From positions 682,001 through 746,000 of the forward strand of contig JAWWNJ010000073.1 of NCBI GenBank assembly GCA_037176885.1: a stretch of 64,000 bases of DNA, in the 5' to 3' direction. The notes under the pieces are model-generated. The model was not told the DNA's origin, ran no database searches, and worked only from the letters and a program-made list of their open reading frames with translations. Shown here one piece after another: positions 1 to 12,635 of the stretch. Positions within the stretch are counted from its first letter, which is position 1; every line of letters begins with the position of its first letter. This DNA comes from Favolaschia claudopus (lineage: Eukaryota > Basidiomycota > Agaricomycetes > Agaricales > Mycenaceae). Both the position numbers and the translations under genes were made by a program.

Positions 1-525
1 CACCAAAGGGAATAGTTTGACAAGCAGGGTATCCAGATGAAGCGCTTGTGCTCGTCCGGTGTATTCGATTCGAGACAACTCAAGCGTTTGGATCCATCTA
101 CCCGGCGTCGAGAAAGGGATTCGCCGAATGGAATCCCAACGCTGTTCAGCAAAGTCTAGCCGTGCAACAAGTTTTTCCAAAGAGTTCTTCGATATTTGGA
201 ATTAGGCCGAGCGCTCAGAGAAGGTCAAACGCGCACAATATCAGAAGTCGCGACGCGTGCATATAGCACCGGCAAAGTTATATCCTTGAGCACATGTTGG
301 TCCCAATCAAGCATTTCGAGCCCCAAAACGAACCTTGAACAGCTTGCATACGGTCAACAACGACCAGAGATGCAAGGCAGGCACAAAATTAAAGATTGCA
401 GCCCAAAGTTCAGGTGGCAGTGATGGCGAGGTCTTTGGTGGTGGCAGCAAAGCGACCAGAAAGAAAGAGCCGGCATGTTGCGCATAAGGGCGCGGTCGAA
501 GCAAAACGCTCTGAGTCGTCGACAT
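1..525 (-). CDS. F-box domain protein, 3' end beyond the window
   Basis: The start is the ATG at 523-525 (MSTTQSVLL). About 25 residues in, an F-box-like helix pair is visible (LPPELWAAIFNFV, then LTVCKLFK). An intron from about 315 to 267 (GTTCGT...CTCAAG) joins LFK to DITLPVLYARV, the usual F-box continuation. A second intron, with a CTAAT branch-like site, joins this to a frame with a typical post-F-box segment (GRWIQTLELSRIEY) that runs off the window at base 1. F-box proteins recruit substrates to SCF ubiquitin ligases through Skp1. The substrate-binding part is not in the window. Exon joins are inferred by eye. Confidence 0.7.
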
Positions 526-729
526 GGTGGTGGGGAGCAAGTCGCATCTGAGTCCTATTCTTGCCTGCTTGATCCTAAACTTGTGGTTTGTGGGGAACCG
601 GTTGAAGACGCAAGTAGTTTTGATGCCCGGAGAATACCGGTGCCTCAAATTATAAATATCGCAAGCTCTCGAGACTCACAAGTAGTCGTGTGCAATGCGA
701 AGCAGTGTATCCAAATAGCCGGAATACAT

Positions 730-2453
730 TCATTTAGGTCCTAAGATATCCGCCATAGACTCTACGAATTTATCGTAGTCTTCCTTCACGCCCTTCGCTG
801 CCTGCGACTCCTTAGCCTTGACCTTTCCGGTCCCAGGACCACTCGCGTTCGTAACCGCAGGTGGGGTCCCGAATTTGCCCTTGAGAGACCCAAGCAAATC
901 CGGTCGGACGGGTAACGACTCCGCCGGTGCAGCGCTATCTGGTTTATCTGGTAGTGTCCCAAGCGAGGGTGCCGCATTCACTCGGGAGGAGGACGCGTTA
1001 GCAGCACCTGTCGTGGTTTTCTTCCGTTGGACATTCGAAGGTACGAATGCCGTCGCTTCCTTCTTGAAGTCTCGAAGCTCGGGAGCAGCGAAAACGGTGG
1101 CCTTCATCAAATTCGCGCTGTCAACCGCGGCAACGGGTTTGGGTGGAAGGGACGCAGATCCAGGAGGAACGGCAGATGAGGGTTTGGAGGGGAGACTGGA
1201 GTGCACAGCGGCTCGGTGTGCCTGGAAAGTTTGGTGCGGGATATTGGATAGAGGGTCTTGAAGCGAGGATGGGTTTCGGACAGGTGGGTAAAAGCCTGGA
1301 GGCGGTGGCGGAAGCCCTTGCGGCGGAAAGCCGGGGAAGTTCGGTGGTGGTAGTGGGAACACGGCAGGAGGAGGAGGAGGAGGAGGAAGGAATCCTGGGG
1401 GGAAGCTTGCTCCAGGAAAGCCGGGCGGTCGAGGAGGGAGGTTGTTTGGAGGGAAGCCGGGTGGTGGAGGAGGGAACGGCGGTCGAGGTGGCAGCGACAT
1501 AGGAGGAGGTGGGGGATGCGATGGAAGGGACGGCGGAAGTGGAGGCAAACTGGATGCTATGACAGAAAATTAGAAGGATTGCCGAGCAAGAGGTGCAATA
1601 CTAACTGGATTGGCCCGGCGGTGGACCATCTGGCATAGGAATATCATCGTCGCTATCACCGTCTTCCTCTGCTTCTGGAGGCGGCCCTTCAGGCATGGCC
1701 ACATCATCGTCTTACGGAGAATTAGATATCATGCGTTAATACGAGTGCTCAAAATTCACCATCATCTTCAGAGTCGTCACTATACACTTCGCCAGGCAAC
1801 CGAGCTGGAATACAGGTTAGTCAGATGTAACACACTTGATGAAAGACGCGTACGTCGCTCTTGATATGGCATTCCGGGCGGGGCTACACCGAAAGGATTC
1901 ATGACTGGATCATAATATATACTGCGCTCCGGATGTCGAGGAAGACCGTTCTTATCAAAGAAATTCCGACTGGGCAATATAATCTCTTCGTCAGGTTTAG
2001 TGCCATCCTTCTTTCTGTAGACGAGTCTGCGCTGTTCAGGATGTTCCTTCAAATATTCCTCCTTCTTCTTGTAGATATTGTCCAGTTCCGCTTTGGCCTC
2101 CGCGTAACGAGTCTTGTCTTTGGCCTCGATCGCAAACTCGAGTTTTTCTACTTCCGCTTCTAGGTCTGCTCGTTGTGAGCGGCTAGTCAGCTAACCGGCT
2201 GCCAGACAGGCCCACCTGTGGTATCCTTTTTAACGAGAGCAAAGTCGCGCGCTTTGCCTCGTTCGGTCTTGTTCTACTGCACAGTCTTATCGTCAGAATG
2301 AGGAACTCAATCCTGTTCACCTCACTCGCCTTCTTGAGTTCCTTCTTACGAAGCGCCTTGCCTATGTGAGCGATAATGAGGTCAACACCTCTCAAAACCT
2401 CCAACAAACTCACGGTAGGCGTCCGCTGGATTCAGATTTTTGCCCTTGGCCAT
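730..2453 (-). CDS. WBP11-like splicing factor (WW-domain-binding protein 11 homologue)
   Basis: The start at 2451-2453 opens with MAKGKNLNPADAYR, the signature of the Wbp11/ELF5 N-terminal domain. The next exon gives KALRKKELKK and further exons a charged helical region (EAEVEKLEFAIEAKDKTRY). The conserved box SIYYDPVMNPFGVAPPGMPY follows. The last long exon (to 730) is very rich in PPPPP and PGFPP runs, as expected of a ligand for WW-domain proteins, and ends in an acidic segment (YDKFVESMADILGPK). WBP11 is a nuclear spliceosome-associated protein that binds PQBP1 in animals. At least five short introns interrupt the gene. The family call is firm; the exact exon borders in the middle are inferred. 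Confidence 0.88.
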
Positions 2454-3470
2454 GAGTAAAGTTTAACCGCGCCGTTTCCGAGTCGTTCAAAGATTCTCGA
2501 TTCCGTGATGATATTGAGTCAATGATTACAGGCGAAGACGCGCTCGACTGGAACGACAGGTTATGTGATATGCTGGACCCTTTCGTCGACGTTGTTGGTC
2601 GCGTAGATCTGAGTATTAGAACGCGATGAAGGTTGAATCAGAGTTGATTGTGTGCCGTTATATGTTTGTTGCTTTCGCCTTTCTCCATCTAGTTCCACGG
2701 GCTTGTCGTCTTCCCGCTCGGTTCACCTCCCCTGCGTCTGCGAAACACCTATCTAGTAGACGACTGAGACTATTGACTAGGTGCCGCCCTTGGCGTCTAG
2801 AACCTTGCTTTACAGTACTAGTAGTGCAGATGCTTCAACCGCACTTCGAACGTGAAGAGGATTGCATGAAGGCGCAAAATGTGTTTATTGTCTTTTAGTA
2901 TTAAGTAAGAAAACACGAGAAGATTCCATATTAAGTATCCACAATTTCCATGTTTTGCTCAGCGCGCCGTTGCCCGTGTAGTGCCGCACAAAACGGGTTC
3001 AGCAATGAGGTGGCCGGTGATGTTGGAAAGCTCCGAGTGTTTGTAGTTGCGTGGTAATACTGGTATAGGCAGAGACGAATTTCTACGGTCGGAAATCGGA
3101 AACGCGCTGTTGTTTGGTTCTGTTGACGACTGGCAGAGACGAATTTCGACCGACAGGAAAGCACTGTTGTATGCACGTGTTTGTTTTTGGCAGATTTCGG
3201 CATCGATTTGCCACCGAGGGGGACCTAGCTAAAGCAAGGTGAAGCAAAAATAAGTTGGAAAACTCTTGGAAAACTCCGAAAATACTGCAACACTCAAAGG
3301 GCTGAGAGCCACGTCAAGGCGTTGGGTCTACTAGTGCCAGATATCGTTCTCACTACGCTTTTCGGCGAGGATATATCCCTTTGTCAACCTGGGCTCAACA
3401 ACCATTCACTGTCCAAAAACCTTTGGTGGTTTGCGTAGGCTGCTGTTAGGCTTCTCAAATCATTGCAGTA
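2454..3470. other. intergenic region, no supported gene
   Basis: About 1 kb lies between the divergent WBP11-like and Mcd4-like genes, so it probably holds both promoters. Open frames here are short and lack family motifs. A 15-bp direct repeat, GGCAGAGACGAATTT, occurs at 3068-3082 and 3132-3146, 64 bp apart. No convincing TATA box was found close to either start. Confidence 0.5.
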
Positions 3471-6400
3471 ATGGGCTCTAATTACAACCTGGCGACCCTC
3501 CTACTCACCGGGCTCATATTTCATTTGGTGTATATATGGTCCGGTCAGTCAGCTTCGTACTCGGTCACCTGTGAAGAAATGCCCAATTCATAACCAGTAT
3601 TCGACTGCTACTTCACTAGCCCTGTCGTACGCGGGATGGAGAGTCACGGCCTTGACGGAGGCGAGTCTAAAAGGCTTGTTCTCATAGTCGGTGCGCGCGC
3701 ATACGCGCCTCTCAGGGTTGTACTTTGTCTCACATTCTCGAAGGTGACGGACTGCGTGCGGACTTATTATTCCAGAAGAACGGTTTCCGACCTGATATTC
3801 CGGATGGCCCGGAAGTCGTCGCGCCGTATCTAAGGTCAATCATTGAGAACAGGGGAGCGTTCGGGGTGTCCCATACTCGTGTACCGACGGAAAGCAGACC
3901 AGGGCATGTCGCGATCATTGGTTTGTCTCTATCTCTGGCTCTTCGTGTCGGTCTTTTGAACGTAGTGTAAGGTGGCATGTACGAGGACGTTTCCGCCGTC
4001 ACGAAGGCAAGAGTGCTCTCTGGTGGCCCTTCTGAATCTTATGACTAGCTTCAGGGCTGGAAAACGAATCCTGTGTGTTTACAAACACCCCCGAAAGAAA
4101 GCCCGAAACTCATGCAGCATCCACAGGTCGATTTCGACTCGGTGTTCAACCAATCTTCCACGACGTTCTCTTTTGGGTCTCCGGATATCTTGCCTATGTT
4201 TTCGCGTGGCGCGACGCCAGGAAAGGTTATGACTTGGTGTTATAACGAGGACGAGGAGGACTTTACCAAAGGTCCAACGTTGTTATCTTTATTTTATTTC
4301 ATTTGCTGAAGATGCAGTTGCAGACGCCACTGCTCTCGACATCTGGACCTACGACCAACTCGCAAATCTCCTCTACAACGCGACAACAAATGTAACTTTG
4401 GATTCACAACTACGTGCCCCTGGCACTGTTTTCTTCCTCCATTTGTTAGGTCTAGACACCACAGGCCACTCATATAGACCGTTCTCCACGGTATTGCCAC
4501 ATTGAAAGCTATTGAAACAGCGGCTGATTCATTCTACAGGAATACATGAATAATATCCAGGTGGTCGACGACATCGTTCGACGGACTGAAATTCTGCTGC
4601 GCGAATTCTTCCAGGACGAAGACACGAGCTATATATTCACCGCAGACCATGGAATGTCTGTTATCGGAAACCACGGGGACGGTCGTATGCGTTTCCCCCC
4701 CTCCCGTCTTCCCATGATGACATGACTCTCTTGTCAATCAGACCCTGATAACACTCGAACCCCGCTGGTCGCATGGGGACGAGGAATTCGTGGCCCCCTG
4801 CCTGATTCCACGCCCTCCTCTCACGATTCGTATTCAGAGCCATGGGAGCTGGGGCACCTCCTGCGTAGAGACGTCGACCAGGCCGACATAGCCTCATTAA
4901 TGGCTGCTCTCGTGGGCTTGAAGTGGCCCGTAAACTCGGTTGGTGTTCTCCCCGATGTGGATTCGACACGACCAGGATATTTGTTGCCGCGAGAAGGGGA
5001 TGCAACACTGGCCAAATTAGCGTACGTTAATGCGAAGGTTGGGCATTTTTCTCCATGTCCGCTAGCAACTTGGTCAACTGCTGCGCACAGATGATTATAG
5101 AACAATATAGAGTCAAGCATGGTATGGAGTCTCGACTATATCCGCGCAATATTCATTCATCATTGCTGAACAGAAATGAAGATGTCGCACACCGTGTGGT
5201 ACAAACCATACGTCCTCCTCGAAGGACCCGGGTCCTCTAACCGGCTCGCAAAACTGAACGAGATAGAACGGGCGATTGCTGACAAGAAGTGGGGCACAGC
5301 ACGCGACCTCTCAGCGAGTCTCATCAACGATGGGCTCGACGGCCTGCGCTATCTTCACACCTATGAACGGATGCTGATAAGAGGAATGGCCACCGCCGCG
5401 TATACAGGCTGGGCTGCATACGCGTCCCTGTTCATATTCCGGCCTCTCGACAAGCAGCTCCCTCGATCCACTGGCGTCATCACCAGCATCGCGGGCATAG
5501 GTTTGGCTGCATTTTGGTCTTTATTTGCAATACAGCGATCGCCCTGGACATATTACTTGTACATCGCCTTTCCGTGTTACTTCTGGCATCAAGTTGGGGT
5601 TCAGGTGTTACCCCTGCTTCAATCCCAGGGGCAACGAGTTCCCTATGAGAAAATTGCGCTTTACGGGGGATTGGTGTTTGGAGCGCTTCAATGTATGGCT
5701 GTGAGTGACTGAGCGGAGCATTGTTTTGAGGATTAATCAGTTTATCAAAGGCTGCTTACATGCATCGATCTATCTGGAGCGTGGGCTTCTTCTTCATCGG
5801 AGTCGTGTGGCCATTATCTTCATGGACGAAAGAGACTCGAAGCCGGATGTCGACACCATACCTATGGACTGCGTCCTGTTTGGTGACAGGAATATTCCCC
5901 CTTCTATCAGTCGATAAGACTGAAAGCGTTATCACGATGTGCGTCGGGTTGTATTAAGACGGTTCCTGTGCTAATTGGCTCGGGCATGCAGTATCGCTGG
6001 CGGGGTGTGCATGCTTGTTGCCGGGTTCTTGTATTCGAGAACCATCCCTGCTTTGGGGAGAAATTTGCGCCGCCTTTTCGTGATCGAGGTAGCATTCCGC
6101 TTGTTCATTGGATGACATTCGTCTCTCAACTGCATGCCAGGGCATTCTCATCGTGCTCACCATGCTTGTCACGGCCAGTTCTGCCCATCACCTCAAGGCT
6201 AAACTTGGGCTACCACTACTGAATCAAGTGGCGGGGTGGACAATCTTTAGTAAGCGACCTCTGTATGTATTTTATGCCTGCCTTGTTCATCAACGATTGT
6301 AGGTATCGCCTCGATCCTCCCTTTCGCATCGAACCTCAAACATGGCACGCCACGATCCAAGATGCTCATGTACTTCCTGGGTCTTGGGCCGACCTTCGTC

Positions 6401-7196
6401 ATCTTGTCCCTCAGCAATGAGGGCCTCTTTTATGGGGCGTACTTCACGACACTCACGTCGTGGATCGAAGCAGAGAAATCTTTGCGAAGCAATCCCGAAC
6501 GAGTCAAGAAATCCAAGAGCATTCTACAATATCGATTTCAGCCAGATGACATCCGGATAGCTTTGTTCTTTCTGTTTTTCGTCCAGGTTGGTTTCTTTGG
6601 GACGGGCAAGTGAGTATTCTGTTTCGATAAGCGGCGACAGACTGACCTGATTGTAATAGTGTTGCGTCAATATCGTGAGTGCAAGAGGACATGGGTCAGA
6701 GAGCATAGTTTGACCGACTACTTTTGCCATAGGTCTTTCTATCTTTCCCCAGTTTATCGACTGATACCAATATTCAACCCCTTCGCTATGGCCGTACTCT
6801 TAGTATGCTTTCCATCTCTCACTTGGATTCCCGACTGAGTGCTCGACAGGTATTCAAGATTATTGTGCCTTACATTATGTTAGCCGTAGCAATCGCTACT
6901 CTCAATGATGCTCTGGATCTACCTCCTTTCTCGGTCTTCCTAGTCGCCCTCACGCTGACCGATGGAATGACCTTGTCGTTCTTTTACAATGTAACGGACA
7001 CTGGTCAGTCATTTATCTTCCTGCTGTTCACAGAGGCCAATCTGATTTTTTTGGAGGTTCGTGGCTCGAAATTGGGCAGACGATCAGTTTCTTCTGCGTT
7101 TCTTCTCTGCTGTCGTTATGGTCGGCTGGGATATGTGTGGGCGGGGAGCGTCTTATGGCGGATGTATTGAGTGCGAACCAAAAGGCTATAGACTGA
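3471..7196 (+). CDS. MCD4: GPI ethanolamine phosphate transferase 1 (Mcd4 / PIG-N)
   Basis: An ER multi-pass enzyme that adds phosphoethanolamine to the first mannose of GPI-anchor precursors. The start at 3471 gives a single hydrophobic signal-anchor ([17 protein letters not shown]). Splicing at GTCAGT then gives [14 protein letters not shown]. Alkaline-phosphatase-fold motifs follow in order: [22 protein letters not shown] (Thr nucleophile), [13 protein letters not shown] and FTADHGM, which carry the metal ligands. After about residue 430 the protein becomes a chain of membrane segments (for example [29 protein letters not shown]) ending with [14 protein letters not shown] and a TGA at 7194-7196. 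Roughly 900 residues in many exons, close to the normal fungal length. All joins checked by eye keep frame. Confidence 0.93.
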
Positions 7197-7446
7197 GCAA
7201 CTGTATCATAGAAAAGGACCCAATGCATAATAATTTAACTCGACCTCACAGCTCACTAGCGCTCACTAGCCTTGTATTTTTTTTTTCGGTTTCCCCCTCG
7301 TCATTGTGACCAACGTTTGCTGGCATCGGCTCCCATCGGCTCCTCCGGGAAAAGCCGAAGAGTCACCTCCTTGGACCGCTTCCCACTGGTCGGGAAAGGT
7401 CCTCGACTCACAATTCTATACCGATAACTCTCTTCTTCTTCTTACG

Positions 7447-9551
7447 ATGTCCAACGCGACGACGACGCCTTCAGCGGCTTCGTTGACGCCGCGGCGCGCC
7501 TCCAAGATGGCGTCGAATCAGTCCTTGAACCATCTGCTCAACTTCACCCTTCCCCCGAGACAAACCCAGCCTCTTGCGAGTCTCCCGAGGAGGAGCAGGA
7601 AGACGGGCACGAACCAGGGTGTCTGGAACAAGGAACGTGAGTGGGGATGCTCAATTTGAGTGTATACATCGTTATCAAGCCTCGGGTGTTCTAGGATTCG
7701 TTAATGCCCAGTACCGCTTCGTTATGAATCCTAACGGCGACTACACTGTTCACTTCGCGGACCCCGATATGCAAGTTTCATGTACTGTTGGATCAACGGT
7801 CTAAATGAACTTATCGGTTCCGCTTCAGATTCTTCCAATGGCAGGACATTCTCCAGGTTATCATTCCCCGTTCGTCGGCGCTGGCGTCTGCTGCTGCTGG
7901 CGGGGAGCGCACACCTCAGGAAGAGGGCCACACAACTTGTCCAATCTGCCTTTCTCCACCGACGGCCCCACGCATGACCAAGTGCGGCCATGTCAGTCTA
8001 ATTTTGACTCTTCGGAGAGCTCCGCATTGAATCAACTCTCTGCAGGTGTTCTGCTTCCCGTGCATATTGCATTATTTGAACACCTCTGAGAACAAGTGGG
8101 CCCGCTGCCCCATCTGCTTCGACTCGGTCAACGAGAAGCAGCTGAAGAGCGTGAAGTGGTTCGACGGCCCGTTACATGCCGTGGAAGAAGACTTTAACGG
8201 GCCAGCCGTCGCTGGCTCGTCATCGGCTGGTTCTGCTTTGGACCGGTTATTTGAAACCGCTCCCCGAGCTGGTTCGACGATGCACATGCGGTTGATGCAG
8301 CGGCCTCAAATCACCACTCTAGCTCTCCCCCGATCTCACACTTGGCCTTCAGATCTTCTGCCCCCACATCAGGCGCCGTTCCATTTCCTTCCTGATGTTT
8401 TCAACTACGCGAAGTTTATGCTTGCCACGCCGTCGTACCTTGTCTCGGACCTCACGCAAGACCTCAACGAACTCGCTTCGGAGCGACGCATCTTCGCTGG
8501 GATGACGGACGATCTTTCCGTTTTGTTCGTCGATGCCGCTGATGCCAAGGTGCGACACCAGATCGACAAGGCGACAGCTCTCGACACGCCCATCCTGAAG
8601 GAGGCGATCGATAAAGCTACTCGAGACCAGCGCGAGATCGAGGAGCGTGTCGCGTACCACGAGAATCGCCGTAAGCAGGAAGCAGCAATGCACTCCCAGG
8701 CAACACCCCAGTTAGACGCCCCACAGGAACTGCTCGCCCTGCGCTCGGGCGCTGCAGAGCTGCCAAACAACCGCAACAACCCCCGCCAACGACGGAACGT
8801 CAACCCCCCTCCGCCATCTACGTCGACGTACTACTACTACCAAGCCGCCTCGGGTCTGCCCATTTTCCTGCATCCGCTTGACATCAAGATTCTGTTGGCG
8901 CATTTCCGCTCGTACCCCGCGTTCCCGGACGCGATAACGATACGGGTCGACGCCTTTAGCGAAGGCACCGTCAACGATGACCTCCGCAAGCGGTGCAAGT
9001 ACCTTGCGCACATGCCGGAGGGCGCAGATGTCGTATTCGTCGAAGCGGACCTGTCGGAGGTTGTGGGTGGGTTTGAAGGCGGGCTGAAGAATTTTGAGGG
9101 AGCTTTGAAGATGCGTGCGTCGCGGAGGAAGGAGAAGGGGAGGAAGGATGAGCGGGCCAGGGTGAGGGCGGAAGAGAGGGAACGCGAGCGGGATCGAGAT
9201 GTGTTCAACAGTGTTACTGCTGCGACGACGTGGCGGTTTGCGGGGGAGAGTCCCGTGTTGGATGAGGTGATTCTTCCAGCCCAGAGTGCTTCTGCGGAGG
9301 TGCCTTCGGGTGCGTGGGGTGCAAGGAGTTTTGCGGCTGCGGCACATGCGGCGCCAACCCCGGGACGAGGTAGCGGTGGGCCGTCGGCTGCGCGTCGTGT
9401 GGAAGTGGAGGAGGCGGATGAATGGGATCTGGATGCTGCGTGGCATGAGCTTGAGGCGAGGAGCAGTGGTGGTGGTGGTGGCGGTGGTGGGAAGAGACGC
9501 AATAAGCTGGTGGTGCTGGGGAGTGGAGGTGGAGGACGCAAGAGACGGTGA
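7447..9551 (+). CDS. RING-finger E3 ubiquitin ligase of the RNF10/Mag2 family
   Basis: The start at 7447 gives MSNATTTPSAASLTPRR. The family boxes NQGVWNKERFVNAQYRFV and DIFFQWQDILQVI follow, then a RING finger: CPICLSPPTAPRMTKCGH, VFCFPCILHYL, RCPICFDSV. RNF10/Mag2 ligases ubiquitinate small-subunit ribosomal proteins on stalled initiating ribosomes; that role is family knowledge, not shown here. The last exon (about 8047-9551) codes about 500 residues with a charged helix (RRKEKGRKDERARVRAEER), the usual distal domain (LPIFLHPLDIKILLAHF) and a glycine run before RNKLVVLG. The second intron (7771-7828) starts with GC instead of GT. The upstream region holds a T10-type tract near 7281. Confidence 0.9.
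7771..7828 (+). other. GC-AG intron in the RING ligase gene
   Basis: The 58-nt intron begins GCAAGT and ends CTTCAG. Removing it joins GAT-AT to A-TTC and restores the conserved DIFFQWQDILQ segment. No GT donor nearby restores the frame. GCAAGT is the standard donor of the GC-AG subclass. Confidence 0.8.
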
Positions 9552-10130
9552 ACGATGCGTTCTTTGTATCAACAACTATCTTTTTCTATCATAGCTTAGG
9601 TGCCGTCGGCGTCGTTCGCAATTCGTGTAGCAACATACATACATACAACAACCAATTACCAGAGAAGACATCATTAATTTAAACATGGATGCTTTCTGTG
9701 TTGTATTCGCCGACTCGGTCTCGTCCACTGTGAAATGCGTTTCCCAATTTGTTCACCCGCTGTTGACCTGAGTGACAACGAGCCAGATTCGTCGGCGGAT
9801 TGTGGTCCATAGCTGAGATTATGGGGATTTAAAATTTGCGGAGCCCAGGAGTCTCACTCATTTCCCGATGCTCGGTCTTATAAAGCACTGCGGAGGTTCG
9901 CCCGTATACACTCGGGTTTCCATATATGGGTTCTTGGCAAGGAAAGAAATCTAAAAATAGGAATTGTTCTCTGCGCTCAAGCGCGATGACAAAGCGCTCG
10001 GCGGTGATCGAATCAAACATATGATAACGTCGAGAGTAGTATAAAGTAGAGCTTGAATAAACGTCGACGACCAACACCAATCTCGCCTTGCCCTTTACAC
10101 CACAAAGCTTTTTGAACAACTCTCACAAGA
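9552..10130. other. intergenic region with TATA-like promoter
   Basis: No supported gene. This is the 3' flank of the RING ligase and the promoter of the dehydrogenase. A tandem tetranucleotide run (ACATACATACATACA) lies near 9631-9646. Confidence 0.5.
10040..10047 (+). promoter_or_regulatory. TATA-like box for the short-chain dehydrogenase
   Basis: TATAAAGT lies 91 bp upstream of the ATG at 10131, a plausible distance for a fungal TATA box with a short leader. Position and sequence are the only evidence. Confidence 0.45.
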
Positions 10131-11200
10131 ATGTCTTCTTACGTCGTAACCGGAGCCGCCAAAGGGATCGGGGTTAGCTTCGATCCATCTATTCTCGAAT
10201 CTTGATTTAACTCGCTTCTATGATTAGCTCGAGTTTGTCAATCAACTTAGCGCGAACAGCTCGAACACCGTCTTCGCCATCGTTCGCAACAAGAATAAAG
10301 CCCCCAACGTCGAGGCGCTGGGGAGGAAGAACATCCACATCGTTCAGGCCGACTGCACCGACGGGAGAGCTTTGTTGGTGTGTTTTTTGTCGGCGTCTGA
10401 ATTCATGCCAGATTACTCAGTAAATTCGTGTAGTCTGCTGCAGAGGAGGTTGGGAAAGTGACTGGCGGGAAATTAGACTACCTGATCGCCAATGCCGGGG
10501 GCTCCAACCATCCCGGTGTGACCATGGATGGATTGTGAGTTTGTTTGGCGGGATCCTTCTTCAATTTTGGCCAACAATCGTTTAGTGCCACTCCAGAAGA
10601 CCTTGAGAAGGATTTGATCGACAACGTGCGTTTATGTTTTCCGACTCGAGTCTTTGATCTTTCTAACAATTGAACTTAACGTAGTACAAGTACAACGCTA
10701 TCAGCACCGCACACACCATCAACGCTTTCCTCCCGCTCCTCAAGAAGGGTTCGGCCAAGCGAGTCATGGCTCTCAGCAGCGGCCTCGGCGATCTCGACTT
10801 GACACTCGCCTCAGGAATGCTCGCGGAACCGAGTTACTCCATCGCCAAGGCGGCGCTCAATATGGTCGTGGCGAAGTACGCAGCGCAGTACAAGGATGAA
10901 GGGTTTGTATTCCTCGCGATGAGCCCCGGCATCGTGAACACCGGTGCAGATGCCAGTGAGTTGTTTTCTTCTTGCTTTCGGTTTTAGACTCGATTTCATA
11001 CGCATCGTGTTATAGCCAACCCGGGTATCGCTGCGGAGATGAAGATGTTGGCGGCAGGGGTCCCTAAGATTGCGCCGGATTTCAAGGGGCCCATCACACC
11101 CGAGGTGTCGGTTAAGATGCAGCTGGAGGTGTTCAATAGATGGACTGTGGAGGAGAGCGGTGCGTTTGTGTCGCACATGGGGAACAAGGTGTGGATATAG
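10131..11200 (+). CDS. short-chain dehydrogenase/reductase (SDR)
   Basis: A Rossmann-fold NAD(P)-dependent oxidoreductase with unknown substrate. The start MSSYVVTGAAKGIG contains the TGxxxGIG cofactor loop near residue 7. An intron starting GTTAGC follows directly and leads to LEFVNQLSANSSNTVFAIVRN. Further motifs are DCTD, LIANAGG (the NAG motif), the catalytic Ser region (RVMALSSGLGD) and YSIAK (the YxxxK catalytic pair). The C-terminus KMQLEVFNRWT...SHMGNKVWI ends at TAG 11198-11200. About 260 residues in six exons, normal for a classical SDR. The GLGDL insertion resembles fungal sniffer/carbonyl-reductase-like SDRs, but this is a weak assignment. Confidence 0.88.
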
Positions 11201-11499
11201 GTGGGAAGTGAAGGAGATCAATTAGAGATAAAATAAGCATTTGTACCTACGAACTGGCATGTTCCACCAACACAAAATCCGACGCATTTCGTTCACAATG
11301 GTAAATGATTATCTGTGAAATGAGAGGGAATGGGCCAAGATGAGCTCCCAAATTGACCGCTACAGTTGGGACTGGACGGGAATGAGTTGATGATTTGCGA
11401 CAGTTTCATAATAGTGACATGCCTTATGACCAAGATTGTGTTTCGTTTTTCTTTTCAAGTGCGACACCATGCAGCTCCGTTCCAAAGGCCATACATACC

Positions 11500-12635
11500 T
11501 TAAGAGAGGGGCCAAGCTGGGTGCCACCTGGGTTTCCGATTTATTCCCATCTCGTTTGCAAATTCTTCGACCTTAGAAGCAACGGGGATTTTCCGCTTGG
11601 AAATGGCACCTCGACTGGCTGAGGTAAAGAAGACAATGAAATCGTTGTAGGGTTGGTTGTGAGTATGCACTTTGATTGCCACATTCCGCGCAGTACAATG
11701 AACCGCTATGCGTGTATACGATTGACGGCGATACTCTTTGTCGGAATATACTTCAGGGTACCCTAGAGTGCTGTACTTGGTGGCGAGGGCTTCCATTTCT
11801 TCGCTAGTCATCAGGTAGCCGTATAAGATAAAGTCATGCCCCAGGAGTTCAGAAGGAATCGCAGGGGTCGGCTCCGTCTCATACCCCCAATGTCTGGTTC
11901 GGACGTGAGATCGGATAAGAGTAGCAGCCTGTCAGTATGGCACATACTTGGTTGGCTGGGCAGACTGGGTGGATTGTGCTCCTGCTGAGCGTGCGTCTAA
12001 GACAGCCTGCCACGAAGGCGGGAATCCGGGTGCGGACCAGTCATAGACGTCCATTTGTGAGTCGGCATGCCTCAAGTGCGGAACGTGGGAAGGGGGTTCG
12101 AGTTTTCTGGAAGTCCTACAGGCCTTCCCGGGATACTTCGTGAGCCGCAAAAACATGACACAGAAAGTGATATTCAAAGATACCTGTGAGGAGACCCATG
12201 TCTCGTGCCACCCAGCTTTCTGCTTAATTCCTAGCTCAACCGCAAATTGCTCAAGCCTCGATGCAACGGGAACCTGTTGGACTTGCACTTTCCCGTGCTT
12301 GGCGCAGGAAAACCAGACGGTAAAATTGCGATCGGGCGGAGAGTCAATGAATACTTGAAGTCCTAATTTTTTTGCAGCGTCGCGAATTGCAATGCGGGTA
12401 TATTCTTGGCGACGAGAGTAAGGGTCGGAGTATTCGTTGGGATGACCAAGGAAGTTATACTTGATGTTGTAGGCGTCTTTCAGGTCGTCTGGGACGAGGA
12501 AACCGTAGAGAAGATATTCACACCCAAAAAGCTCGGAAGGAATCGGAGGGGTGGTTCAGAATTTTCATGTAGTTGACTGGGGTCATTTGAAGAGGTTCGC
12601 AAGGCGGCTGGCCACTGTGGCATGTCAGCGTCCAT
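11500..12635 (-). CDS. uncharacterised protein with two tandem ~115-residue domains
   Basis: Family not recognised. Two related domains are encoded. The first (about 12555-12170) runs from TPPIPSELFGCEYLLYGFL to KQKAGWHETW. The second (about 11870-11500) runs from TPAIPSELLGHDFILYGYL to RKPRWHPAW and ends at TAA. Shared boxes are GHPNEYSD/GYPEVYSD, RRQEYTRIA/RRQSYTRIA and VPVASRLEQFA/IPVASKVEEFA. An intron starting GTATCT links the copies in frame through a linker ending MDVYDW, so one two-domain protein is likely, though two adjacent genes are possible. The first domain needs one extra base near 12551-12556: the frame giving HENSEP must shift to give TPPIPSE. The second copy has ETEPTPAIPSE there, with an intron just before. 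The start used is MDADMPQW at 12635; MPINGSTRF at 12686 is an alternative. Confidence 0.6.

Noticed and set aside
818..1502. Plus-strand frames opposite the proline-rich WBP11 exon
   Set aside because: They are shadows of the repetitive proline codons (Gly/Glu runs) with no independent support.
2931..3203. Minus-strand 90-codon frame in the Mcd4 upstream region
   Set aside because: It has no motif, no splice partners and overlaps a short direct repeat. Treated as chance.
8712..9575. Long minus-strand frames (up to 287 codons) opposite the RING ligase
   Set aside because: They mirror the long coding exon on the plus strand, are rich in RR/PP/SS from reverse-read codons and show no domain.
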